The position numbers and the translations under genes are program-made. 64,000 bases of DNA, taken from contig NZ_JAIXRZ010000017.1 of the NCBI RefSeq assembly GCF_027484945.1, positions 1 to 64,000 on the forward strand. Direction: 5' to 3'. The stretch comes from Flavobacterium sp. (GTDB taxonomy: Bacteria; Bacteroidota; Bacteroidia; Flavobacteriales; Flavobacteriaceae). Shown here one piece after another: positions 18,861 through 26,921 of this stretch (its first letter is position 1; each line of letters starts with the position of its first letter). Under the pieces are notes generated by a model. It ran no database searches. It was not told the origin of the DNA and saw only the letters and a program-made list of their open reading frames with translations.

Positions 18861-18876
18861 CCAAAATTTAAAAATC

Positions 18877-19599
18877 ATGCGTAAATTTATTTTTGGACTA
18901 CTAACGGGCGGTTTACTAATCGGTTGTGGCAAAGAAGAAGCCAAACCAACTTCGGGATTAACTATTTCGGGAACTATAAAAGGATTCAAAAAAGGTACCT
19001 TATACATCCAACGGATTAAAAATGACTCCGTATTGGTTCCAATTGACACGCTAAAATTCAATGGCCAATCCGATTTTAAAACCCATATTGATTTAAAACA
19101 TCCCGAAATGCTGTACTTGTTTATCGATCGTGGAGTATCCAATTCATTGGACAATAATTTACCATTTTTTGCAGAGCCCGGGGTGATGACTATCGAAAGT
19201 TCGTTAGAGTATTTTACAGCTGATGCCAAAATTACAGGTTCAAAAAACCAAGCCCTATATGATGAGTATAAACTAATGATGTCGCGCTTAATCGATAAAA
19301 ATCTTGACCTGATTCAATTACGCATACTTGCTATGAATGAAAAAAATCAAGCGCGCGTTGACAGTATTCAAGCGGAGCAAGATGATAATTTAAAACGACG
19401 CTATTTAATGACCACTAATTTTGCAGTAAATCATGGCGACTATGAAATCGCTCCCTATGTAACTTTAGCTGAGATACCCGATGTGTCCTTAAAATATTTG
19501 GATACCATTCAAAAATCGATGAAACCAAAAATTGCGCAATCATTGTATGGTAAGAAATTAACCACTTACACTAAAGAACGTAAAAAACTAGGTCAATAA
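18877..19599 (+). CDS. DUF4369 domain lipoprotein
   Basis: A 240-residue lipoprotein (MRKFIFGLLTGGLLIGCGKEE). The region after the lipobox (LTISGTIKGFKKGTLYIQRI, then DSVLVPIDTLKFNGQSDF) is the DUF4369 beta-sandwich often found at the N-terminus of thioredoxin-like proteins in Bacteroidota. Here the thioredoxin domain is absent: the C-terminal half is helical (residues about 110-200) and has no CxxC. The open frame extends upstream through the T tract, but only 18877 gives a lipoprotein signal. Confidence 0.85.
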   Translation: MRKFIFGLLTGGLLIGCGKEEAKPTSGLTISGTIKGFKKGTLYIQRIKNDSVLVPIDTLKFNGQSDFKTHIDLKHPEMLYLFIDRGVSNSLDNNLPFFAEPGVMTIESSLEYFTADAKITGSKNQALYDEYKLMMSRLIDKNLDLIQLRILAMNEKNQARVDSIQAEQDDNLKRRYLMTTNFAVNHGDYEIAPYVTLAEIPDVSLKYLDTIQKSMKPKIAQSLYGKKLTTYTKERKKLGQ

Positions 19600-19600
19600 C

Positions 19601-19634
19601 AAAAAAATCCCGAAATAACTTTCGGGATTTTTTG
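19601..19634. terminator. Bidirectional terminator between convergent genes
   Basis: A long A/T-flanked stem (AAATCCCGAAA and its complement) lies just after the DUF4369 stop and ends at the stop of the minus-strand FKBP-type gene. Confidence 0.8.
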
Positions 19635-19635
19635 T

Positions 19636-20619
19636 TTATTCGTGACAATTTTTATTCAAATGGCGCGGTGTTCGCGTCGGTGTTGTATAATCACCATTGC
19701 AGTCGGGAATTCCTTTACTTTCATCCCAAGGTGTTGCAGGATCATCGGTAGCAGCACCAAATAATGGATAATAATAATTAACGTTTGCGCCGCTAACTGG
19801 ACTGACAAATGTTCCCGCCAAACGTTCATTTTTGGTGTAGTAATAATCATTATCATCATCGATATCACGATAATTAGGTATTCCATCCGAATCCGTGTCA
19901 TAATCGGTTGGATTATTACTCCAGTTAGTTATCGGAAAAGCCCGCTCATCTTTTGACAAAATACCGTCACGGTCATGATCACGGTATTGCATTTCGACCA
20001 ATTTAAAACTAAAAATGAGGGGTTGATAGGACCCTATAGTTCCGGTAATTCCATTATAATACCCCAAACCCGAAGGCAAAAACAATATACCTGCACCATA
20101 ATTTTGAAAATTCAAAGGTTGTCCAGGTGTACTAGTATAGGTACCCGATTTAAAGTTGGGTAACATATGAGACCAACCCGATATTACCGATTCTAAAAGA
20201 AACCAAACCGGACTTTCCGCTTGGTCAAACGTGCTTAAATCTAGGGTCAATCCTTTATATGCTACGTGAACCGAATCGACTTGAGTAGGGCGTTTTTGGG
20301 TTCCTTCTCTAAATTTTATAAAATCGACTTTATAGGTAATTCCATCTTCGTTAATTAGGGTATCTTTTAAAGGATATTCCGTTTGGTCTTTTATCGATAC
20401 TTGTGTTCCTCCGTCGGGAATTTTATAAAAATCTACATCATAGGACGTAGGATCGACCACCATGTAATGGGTGTCTAAAAATTCATCGATTGCTAAACGA
20501 TCAGCTGCATATTGTTCTGCATAATCACGTATTTGAACTGTATTTGAACTTTCTCTAGTACAAGATACGGTCAAAACAGCTAAAACAAGGGCAAATAATC
20601 CGGATAATTTCAATTGCAT
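19636..20619 (-). CDS. FKBP-type peptidyl-prolyl isomerase-like lipoprotein with Ca-binding tail
   Basis: A 327-residue lipoprotein (lipobox VLAVLTVSCTRE). Residues about 100-220 follow the FKBP pattern (VHVAYKGLTLDLSTFDQAES, VISGWSHMLPNFKSG, ILFLPSGLGYYNG). The C-terminal 100 residues carry acidic repeats DHDRDGILSKDE, DTDSDGIPNYRDIDDDND, typical of calcium-binding type-3 or EF-hand-like loops. Family members assist folding of envelope proteins, and some are tied to gliding in Flavobacteria. Activity is not certain, since FKBP active-site aromatics are only partly kept. Confidence 0.8.
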   Translation of the reverse strand: MQLKLSGLFALVLAVLTVSCTRESSNTVQIRDYAEQYAADRLAIDEFLDTHYMVVDPTSYDVDFYKIPDGGTQVSIKDQTEYPLKDTLINEDGITYKVDFIKFREGTQKRPTQVDSVHVAYKGLTLDLSTFDQAESPVWFLLESVISGWSHMLPNFKSGTYTSTPGQPLNFQNYGAGILFLPSGLGYYNGITGTIGSYQPLIFSFKLVEMQYRDHDRDGILSKDERAFPITNWSNNPTDYDTDSDGIPNYRDIDDDNDYYYTKNERLAGTFVSPVSGANVNYYYPLFGAATDDPATPWDESKGIPDCNGDYTTPTRTPRHLNKNCHE

Positions 20620-20696
20620 TTTTTCAAAACTTTTAGGGTGCAAGATACAATATTGATTTATTTTTGTAAACTATTTAACGTAGTTTTTACCATTTT

Positions 20697-21086
20697 ATGA
20701 GAGTCGACAAATACCTTTGGTGTGTTCGCTATTACAAATCACGAAATATGGCTACAGAAGCTTGTAAAAAAAATCAAGTTTCCGTAAATAGCCAGGTTTG
20801 TAAAGCCTCTCGGGAGGTGTATCCAGGCGATTCGATTAGCTTTCGCAAGGATCAAATTACCTATCAAATTTCGGTTTTAGACCTACCACTTAATCGAGTT
20901 GGTGCAAAACTAGTTACGGTATATTGCAAAGACAACACTCCTCCTGAAGCGTTTGCCCATTTAGAAATGCTACGCTTATCAAAAGAACACTACCGTCGGG
21001 CAGGCACAGGTAGACCGACCAAAAAAGACCGACGCGATCTAGATGAATTAGAAGAAAACAACTGGGATGACGACACCATTGAATAG
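20697..21086 (+). CDS. S4-domain RNA-binding protein (Hsp15/HslR-like)
   Basis: A 129-residue protein starting with an S4 fold (MRVDKYLWCVRYYKSRNMAT, NQVSVNSQVCKASREV). This matches the Hsp15 family, which in E. coli binds stalled 50S subunits carrying nascent chains. The C-terminus is basic then acidic (RPTKKDRRDLDELEEN). It overlaps the methyltransferase gene downstream by 20 bp, so the two are probably translationally coupled. Confidence 0.9.
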   Translation: MRVDKYLWCVRYYKSRNMATEACKKNQVSVNSQVCKASREVYPGDSISFRKDQITYQISVLDLPLNRVGAKLVTVYCKDNTPPEAFAHLEMLRLSKEHYRRAGTGRPTKKDRRDLDELEENNWDDDTIE

Positions 21087-21654
21087 AAATTATTGGGAAA
21101 ACCGATATCAAAACAACGAAACCGGTTGGGATGTTGGTACGATAACTACTCCATTAAAGGATTATATCGATCAATTGACCGACAAATCGGTACGTATTTT
21201 ACTACCCGGTGGTGGAAATGGGTACGAATTTGAATACTTAATCCAGGAAGGTTTTACACATTCTTTTATACTGGATTACGCATCACAACCCCTTAAAAAT
21301 ATCCAACAACGACTCCCTTTAATTGGTGACAAACATCTAATTCATGGTGACTTTTTTGAGCATTCAGGTAAGTATGACCTCATTATTGAACAAACTTTTT
21401 TTTGTGCCCTAGATCCTCAGTTGCGAAATCGTTATGTTGATAAAATGTTGGATTTATTGCAACAGGGTGGAAAATTAATCGGTTTATTGTTTCAATTTCC
21501 CCTAGACCAATCAGGGCCTCCATTTGGTGGGTCACAAACAGAATACATTTCGCGGTTTTCATCGGCATTTGAAATAAAAACATTGGAGACTGCCTATAAT
21601 TCGATTGGACCCCGTAAAGGCAACGAACTCTTTTTTATCTTTATCAAAAAATAA
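21067..21654 (+). CDS. TPMT-family SAM-dependent methyltransferase
   Basis: A 195-residue methyltransferase of the thiopurine methyltransferase-like group. The family N-terminus YWENRYQNNETGWDVG is followed by the SAM-binding glycine loop LLPGGGNGYEFEYL and the LIIEQTFFCALDPQLR segment. In bacteria these enzymes methylate small thiols, halides or metalloids, and the substrate here is unknown. It starts inside the 3' end of the S4 gene. Confidence 0.87.
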   Translation: MTTPLNRNYWENRYQNNETGWDVGTITTPLKDYIDQLTDKSVRILLPGGGNGYEFEYLIQEGFTHSFILDYASQPLKNIQQRLPLIGDKHLIHGDFFEHSGKYDLIIEQTFFCALDPQLRNRYVDKMLDLLQQGGKLIGLLFQFPLDQSGPPFGGSQTEYISRFSSAFEIKTLETAYNSIGPRKGNELFFIFIKK

Positions 21655-21668
21655 CTTACTTCACCATT

Positions 21669-22166
21669 ATGAGTCAGAACATCATTCTCAGTCACCAGGA
21701 AATCGAACATAAAATCAAGCGAATAGCGTACCAGATTTATGAAACTTTTGTGGAAGAAGAAACGGTTGTTATTGCAGGTATTGCTTCGAATGGATTTGTT
21801 TTCGCACAAAAAATAGCAGCAACACTAGCAACGATTGCGCCATTGAAAATTATTTTATGTGAAGTTACACTCGACAAACAAAACCCGTTAGCAGCCGTTG
21901 CAACCTCTTTGCAACCCTCAGAATATACAAACAAAGGCATTGTTTTAGTTGATGATGTGCTTAATTCGGGAAGCACGCTAATGTATGGAGTTAAACACTT
22001 CTTGGATGTCCCCTTAAAAAAATTCAAAACGGCCGTTTTAGTTGATCGTAATCATAAACAATTCCCGATTAAAGTCGATTTTAAAGGAATTTCATTATCA
22101 ACTTCTTCAAAAGAACATGTAGCTGTGGTATTTGAAGCGGACACATCCTATGCTGTTTTAAGCTAA
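21669..22166 (+). CDS. Phosphoribosyltransferase family protein
   Basis: A 165-residue type I phosphoribosyltransferase. The PRPP-binding motif is intact (IVLVDDVLNSGSTLMYG), and the flexible-loop and C-terminal hood regions resemble the PyrR/Hpt-like group. The acceptor base is not obvious. It ends 9 bp inside the end of the shikimate kinase gene on the opposite strand. Confidence 0.88.
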   Translation: MSQNIILSHQEIEHKIKRIAYQIYETFVEEETVVIAGIASNGFVFAQKIAATLATIAPLKIILCEVTLDKQNPLAAVATSLQPSEYTNKGIVLVDDVLNSGSTLMYGVKHFLDVPLKKFKTAVLVDRNHKQFPIKVDFKGISLSTSSKEHVAVVFEADTSYAVLS

Positions 22167-22670
22167 CAGCTTTGTAATTTCGGCAACCAATTCGGCAATC
22201 GATTTACCATCAGTGGCAATACTATATTTGGATTGCATGTAATAAAAATTGCGATCAAACAAGTGTTTGGCAATAAATTCCTCGAGTTCAGAATCGGCCA
22301 AATTTGCTAACAGTGGTCGTTCATGGCGTTCAGGTAATAAACGTTCAACTAGTGTGGGGACAGTTGCTTTTAAAAAAAAGGATTCAACTTGGGATAACAA
22401 CTTGTAGTTTTCATAATAGCATGGGGTACCACCGCCCAGACTTAGCACAAATTCATGTTCAGTTTGTAATAAATCGGTAAGGATTTGATGCTCAATTTTC
22501 CGAAAATATAATTCACCGCGCGTAGCCATAAGATTTGCAATAGAAAGTGCCGTCGTTTTTTCAATCGCTGCGTCCAAATCAATCCAAGGCACACCTAATT
22601 GAAGAGCTAAATGTGCGCCAATTACCGACTTTCCAGAGCCCATATAACCCGTTAAAACCACTTTCCGCAT
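22158..22670 (-). CDS. aroK: Shikimate kinase
   Basis: A 170-residue enzyme of normal length that phosphorylates shikimate at the 3-OH with ATP, in chorismate synthesis. Walker A is GYMGSGKSVIG. Shikimate contacts are in DLDAAIEK and LSLGGGTPCYYEN, and the LID arginine region is ERHERPLLANL. It converges with, and overlaps by 9 bp, the phosphoribosyltransferase gene. Confidence 0.96.
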   Translation of the reverse strand: MRKVVLTGYMGSGKSVIGAHLALQLGVPWIDLDAAIEKTTALSIANLMATRGELYFRKIEHQILTDLLQTEHEFVLSLGGGTPCYYENYKLLSQVESFFLKATVPTLVERLLPERHERPLLANLADSELEEFIAKHLFDRNFYYMQSKYSIATDGKSIAELVAEITKLLA

Positions 22671-22764
22671 AGAGTAAATCCTTAATAATTAAGGCATTGA
22701 GGTTGATTTTTTAAAAAAGGTAAATTTATAATAAAATTGCCTTGAAAAATAAATTTTAACGTCT

Positions 22765-22772
22765 TATATTTG
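22765..22772 (+). promoter_or_regulatory. tRNA operon promoter, -7 box
   Basis: TATATTTG is a perfect TAnnTTTG box 24 bp before the first tRNA-Lys. A TTG at 22742-22744 gives a 20-bp spacer to a -33 element. It probably drives the two tRNA-Lys genes and the tRNA-Leu. Confidence 0.75.
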
Positions 22773-22796
22773 CACCCGCATTCAAGAAATGTTATT

Positions 22797-22869
22797 GACT
22801 CGATAGCTCAGTTGGTAGAGCACAACACTTTTAATGTTGGGGTCCTGGGTTCGAGCCCCAGTCGGGTCA
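22797..22869 (+). tRNA. tRNA-Lys (anticodon TTT), copy 1
   Basis: A 73-nt cloverleaf: acceptor GACTCGA pairs with TCGGGTC, the anticodon loop is CTTTTAA, and the T-arm is CTGGG-TTCGAGC-CCCAG with discriminator A. CCA is not encoded. It is identical to the copy 108 bp downstream. Confidence 0.97.
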
Positions 22870-22904
22870 CAATGACCTTTAGTCAAAACAAAATCAAATG
22901 CACT

Positions 22905-22977
22905 GACTCGATAGCTCAGTTGGTAGAGCACAACACTTTTAATGTTGGGGTCCTGGGTTCGAGCCCCAGTCGGGTCA
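22905..22977 (+). tRNA. tRNA-Lys (anticodon TTT), copy 2
   Basis: An exact second copy of the preceding 73-nt tRNA-Lys, after a 35-nt spacer. The anticodon loop is CTTTTAA. CCA is not encoded. Confidence 0.97.
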
Positions 22978-23017
22978 CACTTAAAGTTGTTCGCTTGCGA
23001 ATGACTTTTTTTATTTA

Positions 23018-23099
23018 GGCCACGTGGAGAAATTGGTAGACTCGCCATCTTGAGGGGGTGGTGCTGCAAAGCGTATGGGTTCGAATCCCATCGTGGTCA
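23018..23099 (+). tRNA. tRNA-Leu (anticodon GAG)
   Basis: An 82-nt class II tRNA. Acceptor GGCCACG pairs with CGTGGTC (one G-T). The anticodon loop TTGAGGG gives GAG, a long variable arm follows (TGCTGCAAAGCGT), and the T-arm is ATGGG-TTCGAAT-CCCAT. CCA is not encoded. Confidence 0.93.
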
Positions 23100-23116
23100 C
23101 GAATAAATTCTAATAG

Positions 23117-23154
23117 AAAAAAAATACGCCAAGCTCGCTTGAGCGTATTTTTTT
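23117..23154 (+). terminator. Terminator of the tRNA operon
   Basis: A stem AAAATACGC / GCGTATTTT with an inner CAAG-CTCG-CTTG hairpin is followed by a T run, 18 nt after tRNA-Leu. Confidence 0.8.
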
Positions 23155-23167
23155 ATTATTAGGATTT

Positions 23168-23378
23168 TCAAAGCGGAGCATTATGGGAACTGCAAAGCAG
23201 CATCCCTTTGGAAAGCATAGCTTTGTGGGAACTGCAAAGCAGAATCCCTTCAAAAAAGCGGAGCTTTGTGGGAACTGCGAAGCAGCATCCCTTCAAAAAA
23301 GCGGAGCTTTGTGGGAACTGCGAAGCAGAATCCCATCGTGAAAGAAACACTTTACCAAAGCTGCAAAGCAGCATCCCT
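23168..23378 (+). repeat. Tandem array of 43-bp hairpin repeats downstream of the tRNA operon
   Basis: Four near-perfect units and two degenerate end units. Each unit has two nested inverted repeats. One is GGGA-A-CTGC-(A/G)AA-GCAG-(A/C)A-TCCC, at 23185-23206, 23227-23248, 23270-23291 and 23313-23334. The other is AAAGC-NNN-GCTTT, at 23212-23224, 23255-23267 and 23298-23310. Loop bases vary (AAA or GAA, GGA or ATA) while stems are kept. A partial CTGCAAAGCAG at 23361-23371 ends the array. Short frames through it on both strands are by-products of the repeat. Confidence 0.85.
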
Positions 23379-23540
23379 TCGGTGAAACAAATTTAAAATA
23401 AGGTTGTTATTAGGGTATTGATTTTTTGTCTTGTGTGGCTCACAAATAAAATCAAGTATATTTGGTAAATTTAAATTGTAAACTTTAAAATTAGAGTAAT
23501 CCATTTAAATTTGTAAATGCAAACCAAATAAATAAACCAA
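23379..23540. other. Leader region of the cyclase-family gene
   Basis: A 162-bp AT-rich stretch with a -7 box TATATTTG at 23457-23464. This predicts a leader of about 75 nt for the gene at 23541. Nothing else is seen. Confidence 0.45.
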
Positions 23541-24341
23541 ATGAAATACTTTCTATTACTTTCGAGCCTTTTTCTAATTTCCTGTCACAAAGAATCAGAT
23601 AAAGAATTTAATTTAAATGAACTTGAGTGGATTGATTTAACCTACAGTTTTGATAGTACGACATTGTACTGGCCTAACAATCTCACAAAATTCATTCATC
23701 ATACAGATGCCGATGGACTTACTCCGCTTGGCTATTACTATTCTTCCTACTCTATTTGCGCACCAGAACATGGTGGAACACATTTGGATGCCCCCATTCA
23801 TTTTGCAAAAGATAAATACACCGTAGACCAATTGCCTTTAAAAAATTTGACAGGTAACGCTGTAGTTATAGATGTATCAAAAAATGCACTAGCCAACCGA
23901 GATTATCAAATAACTATTGATGACATTACTGCATGGGAAAAGATAAATGGGGAGATTGAAAAAAATACTATTATTTTATTTAGAACTGGATATGGTTCCT
24001 ATTATCCCGATAGAAAAAATTATTTTGGAACTTCAAAAACGGGCATTGAAGCCATACCCGAATTGCATTTTCCAGGAATTGATCCAAAAACTACGACTTG
24101 GTTAATTAAAGAACGATCAATCAAAGCTTTTGGTTTGGATACTCCGAGTCTAGATTATGGGCAATCCAAAGACTTTAAAACCCATCAGATATTACTTGGA
24201 AGTAATAAACCTGGTTTTGAAAATCTTGCTAATCTCGATAAGCTACCCTCGAAAAACATTTACCTAGTAGCGCTACCCATGAAAATTGGTAAAGGAAGTG
24301 GAGCACCATTGCGAATAATAGCTGGGGTTACTAAAAAGTAG
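23541..24341 (+). CDS. Cyclase family (kynurenine formamidase-like) lipoprotein
   Basis: A 266-residue lipoprotein (MKYFLLLSSLFLISCHKE) of the cyclase/KynB-like metal-dependent hydrolase family. The metal motif is clear: EHGGTHLDAPIHF. A second conserved block is FRTGYGSYYPDRKNYFGTS, then HFPGIDPKTTTWLIKER and FGLDTPSLDYGQSKDF. Family enzymes hydrolyse amides or lactones, and the substrate here is unknown. Its export as a lipoprotein is unusual for kynurenine formamidases. It lies 66 bp upstream of the EutBC-like gene and may be co-transcribed with it. Confidence 0.87.
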   Translation: MKYFLLLSSLFLISCHKESDKEFNLNELEWIDLTYSFDSTTLYWPNNLTKFIHHTDADGLTPLGYYYSSYSICAPEHGGTHLDAPIHFAKDKYTVDQLPLKNLTGNAVVIDVSKNALANRDYQITIDDITAWEKINGEIEKNTIILFRTGYGSYYPDRKNYFGTSKTGIEAIPELHFPGIDPKTTTWLIKERSIKAFGLDTPSLDYGQSKDFKTHQILLGSNKPGFENLANLDKLPSKNIYLVALPMKIGKGSGAPLRIIAGVTKK

Positions 24342-24407
24342 TTGCATTTTTAAAGCAACCATTTTAATCAGGATTTATAAAAACCGTAACCGTAGTTCTA
24401 TACGATA

Positions 24408-26765
24408 ATGAAAAAAAATAGTAATTACATAAAACCGTCGGTCCAAATCGATAAAACCCCGAGCAATACGATTCATCGTCGTGAATTTTTTACACAATTA
24501 GCTTTATTAAGTTCTTCATTACTCCTTTTAAAATCAAATGTTCGTGCTTCAAAAATTCAATCTACTCCTACAGTATTAAATCTAAAGGACTCATTAAAAA
24601 ACGAAGACATATTTGAATATATTGATCGAATTAAAGGCAGCTTTGACTCAAATTTTTACAAGCAATTAATAGGTTCAGCTAACGAATTCAAAGAAGGTGA
24701 TGCTATTCTTGGAATTGCCGCTTCAAATCAAACAGACAGAACCATAGCTCGAGAACTTATAGCTAATACAAAACTTGCGGCTTTTAACAAAAAACCGGTT
24801 TTTAATGACGAACTTTTCGAGTTAATTCAGAGCACCACCCAATTTGATGTGTCGGTTACGAATATGACGTTTGGGGAACTCAAAGCATTTTTATTAAAGT
24901 CGGATGAACAATCAATCAAAGCCATAATGCCTTCACTTACAAGTGATACCATTGCTATGGTTGTAAAACTGATGTCCAACCAGGAACTAACGCAAATAAG
25001 TAATAAGGTATTTAATCAATTACCAAATAGTAAAATTGGGGGTAAAGGGTATTTAAGTGCACGGATACAACCGAATTCACCAACCGATAACATCGAAGAT
25101 ATTATTTGGCAGATATTTAATGCATGGTCGTATGGTGTTGGCGATCTTGTACTTGGCACTAACCCGGTATCTGGTGATTTAGAAATGGTGGCAAAAATTG
25201 AAGCAGCACTTCATGATATCTTAGTTACCTTCGAATTGGAAAACACTCTCCCCAACTGTGTATTATCACATATCGATATTCAATCGCGGGTAGAACATAA
25301 ACAACCCGGAACTACAGGTGTTTGGTTTCAAAGTTTAGCAGGTACCGTTGCCGCCAATCAAACTTTTGATGTTACTATTGAAAAAATGAAATCCCATGTT
25401 GATGCGCGAAGTGACCATCAATACGGTCTCTATGTCGAAACAGGTCAAGGAGCAGATGCTACGAATGGGCATAGTGAAGGTTTTGATATGGTGGTTCATG
25501 AGTCTAGAAAATATGGTTTTGTTAGGGCACTTAAGCAACGTATGTATTCCAAAAACACTTCTAAAATAGAGCCATGGGTGTTTGTTAATGATGTAGCAGG
25601 ATTTATCGGACCTGAAGTGTTTCGTACAAAAGAACAACTGGTTCGGTGTTGCTTGGAGGATCTTGTAATGGGAAAACTTCACGGGCTAACAATTGGACTT
25701 GACATTTGCACCACACTACACATGGATGTAACACTTGACGATCTCGATTGGTGTATCGATCAAATAATGCCTGCAAATCCTGCATATTTAATGGCATTAC
25801 CTACCAAAAACGATCCAATGCTAAGTTACCTCACCACTTCATTCTCCGATCATGTTCGCATCCGTGAACAATTTGGTTACAAAGTAAATGATGCTATGTG
25901 GGCGTTTTTCAAACGAATTGGAATTATTGGAGAAGACAATAAACCTACAACACTTTTTGGACAACCAAATGCCGTTTATTTAAAATACCGTCAAGCAAAA
26001 GGTGATAAGCGAAGTGATGCAGCTATACTGATGGAAGGTAAAGCAGCTATCGATCGTATTCGTAAACGCGGTGTCCCAATTGCAGAAGGCTTTGGAGAGC
26101 AGATTTGGTTGCCTGAACCGTCATTGAATGCAGAAATTCACGCACTTTATAAGGATGCAAAATACTGCTTATGGACCGAATGGGAAGCATCCTATCTACG
26201 CTCCATAAAAAATGCTGTTATAGTTGCTACAATGGCTGTAGACAGAATCGACTATGTGTATCACCCCACCCGTGGTGAACGACTAGCACCCGAAGGCTTA
26301 TCGGTTATTCAAAACCTTAGTCAGAAAATTAAAAGTCAGAAACCCGATGTTCAAATTGTCATTTCTGAAGGTTTAAATTCGCGATCGATTATGGATGAAG
26401 GTCATTTAGAAACTTTTCTTCCAGCGCTTTATCAAAATATAAATGCTCTTAATTTAACAATTGCTGAAAATCCAATTGTAATTAAAAATGGGCGAGTACG
26501 GGTGGGTTATCAAATTGGGGAAGAACTTTTTGGGTATGAAGCTTCACAAAAACACTGTATTATTCATATTATTGGTGAACGTCCCGGGACAATGCATCGA
26601 AATTTTTCAGTATATATAACAACTGCTAATGCTTCTACTTGGAAAAATCATGGGAAAGTCGATCATGATATTACCCGAGTAATCTCGGGAATAAGTGATA
26701 CATCCTATCAACCAAAAGAGGCGGCTTTAGAAGCGGCATCACTAATTAAAGAACAATTAAATTAA
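24408..26765 (+). CDS. EutB-EutC fused ethanolamine ammonia-lyase with Tat-like signal
   Basis: A 785-residue single chain joining both subunits of adenosylcobalamin-dependent ethanolamine ammonia-lyase (ethanolamine to acetaldehyde and ammonia). The EutB part covers about residues 65-540: KEGDAILGIAA, SARIQPNSPTDNIEDI, YVETGQGADATNG, VNDVAGFIGPEVFR, LEDLVMGKLHGLTIGLDIC and MALPTKNDPMLSYLTTSFSD. The EutC part covers about 570-785: IVISEGLNSRSI, RVRVGYQIGEELF, IIHIIGERPGTMHRNFSVY, and a C-terminus PKEAALEAASLIKEQL. The N-terminus has IHRREFFTQLALLSSSLLLL, a good twin-arginine signal. E. coli has two separate cytosolic subunits. No permease, reactivase (EutA) or aldehyde dehydrogenase lies beside it. 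Confidence 0.9.
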   Translation: MKKNSNYIKPSVQIDKTPSNTIHRREFFTQLALLSSSLLLLKSNVRASKIQSTPTVLNLKDSLKNEDIFEYIDRIKGSFDSNFYKQLIGSANEFKEGDAILGIAASNQTDRTIARELIANTKLAAFNKKPVFNDELFELIQSTTQFDVSVTNMTFGELKAFLLKSDEQSIKAIMPSLTSDTIAMVVKLMSNQELTQISNKVFNQLPNSKIGGKGYLSARIQPNSPTDNIEDIIWQIFNAWSYGVGDLVLGTNPVSGDLEMVAKIEAALHDILVTFELENTLPNCVLSHIDIQSRVEHKQPGTTGVWFQSLAGTVAANQTFDVTIEKMKSHVDARSDHQYGLYVETGQGADATNGHSEGFDMVVHESRKYGFVRALKQRMYSKNTSKIEPWVFVNDVAGFIGPEVFRTKEQLVRCCLEDLVMGKLHGLTIGLDICTTLHMDVTLDDLDWCIDQIMPANPAYLMALPTKNDPMLSYLTTSFSDHVRIREQFGYKVNDAMWAFFKRIGIIGEDNKPTTLFGQPNAVYLKYRQAKGDKRSDAAILMEGKAAIDRIRKRGVPIAEGFGEQIWLPEPSLNAEIHALYKDAKYCLWTEWEASYLRSIKNAVIVATMAVDRIDYVYHPTRGERLAPEGLSVIQNLSQKIKSQKPDVQIVISEGLNSRSIMDEGHLETFLPALYQNINALNLTIAENPIVIKNGRVRVGYQIGEELFGYEASQKHCIIHIIGERPGTMHRNFSVYITTANASTWKNHGKVDHDITRVISGISDTSYQPKEAALEAASLIKEQLN

Positions 26766-26874
26766 GTATTGATTTAATTGAAACTTTTGGAAATAAATCT
26801 ATTTCAATTTAAGCAATGGCATAGTTAGGATTTATCAATTGAGTTAATTTATTAAAAAACATTGTTTTTTTTCT

Positions 26875-26911
26875 TTTTGTTTAATATTTTACATACATTT
26901 GTTAAACAAAA
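26875..26911 (+). promoter_or_regulatory. Promoter and candidate operator of the CarH-like regulator gene
   Basis: The -7 box TACATTTG (26894-26901) lies 20 nt before the ATG. It is enclosed by an inverted repeat with 10-bp arms: TTTTGTTTAA (26875-26884) and TTAAACAAAA (26902-26911), 17 bp apart. The same TTGTTTAA...TTAAACAA arrangement is at the crtI promoter, so autoregulation by the MerR-type product is inferred. Confidence 0.6.
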
Positions 26912-26921
26912 CAATAATTCG

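Noticed and set aside
22770-23069. Reading frames of 82 and 95 codons across the tRNA genes
   Set aside because: They are translations of the two tRNA-Lys copies and the spacer.
23168-23396. Short reading frames on both strands through the hairpin array, and a possible CRISPR array
   Set aside because: The frames follow the 43-bp tandem repeat and have no start context or known protein. The units are directly adjacent with no unique spacers and no cas genes, so it is not CRISPR.
22797-23400. Integration site of a mobile element at the tRNA genes
   Set aside because: No integrase, no partial tRNA 3' end repeated nearby, and the duplicated tRNA-Lys is a full gene.
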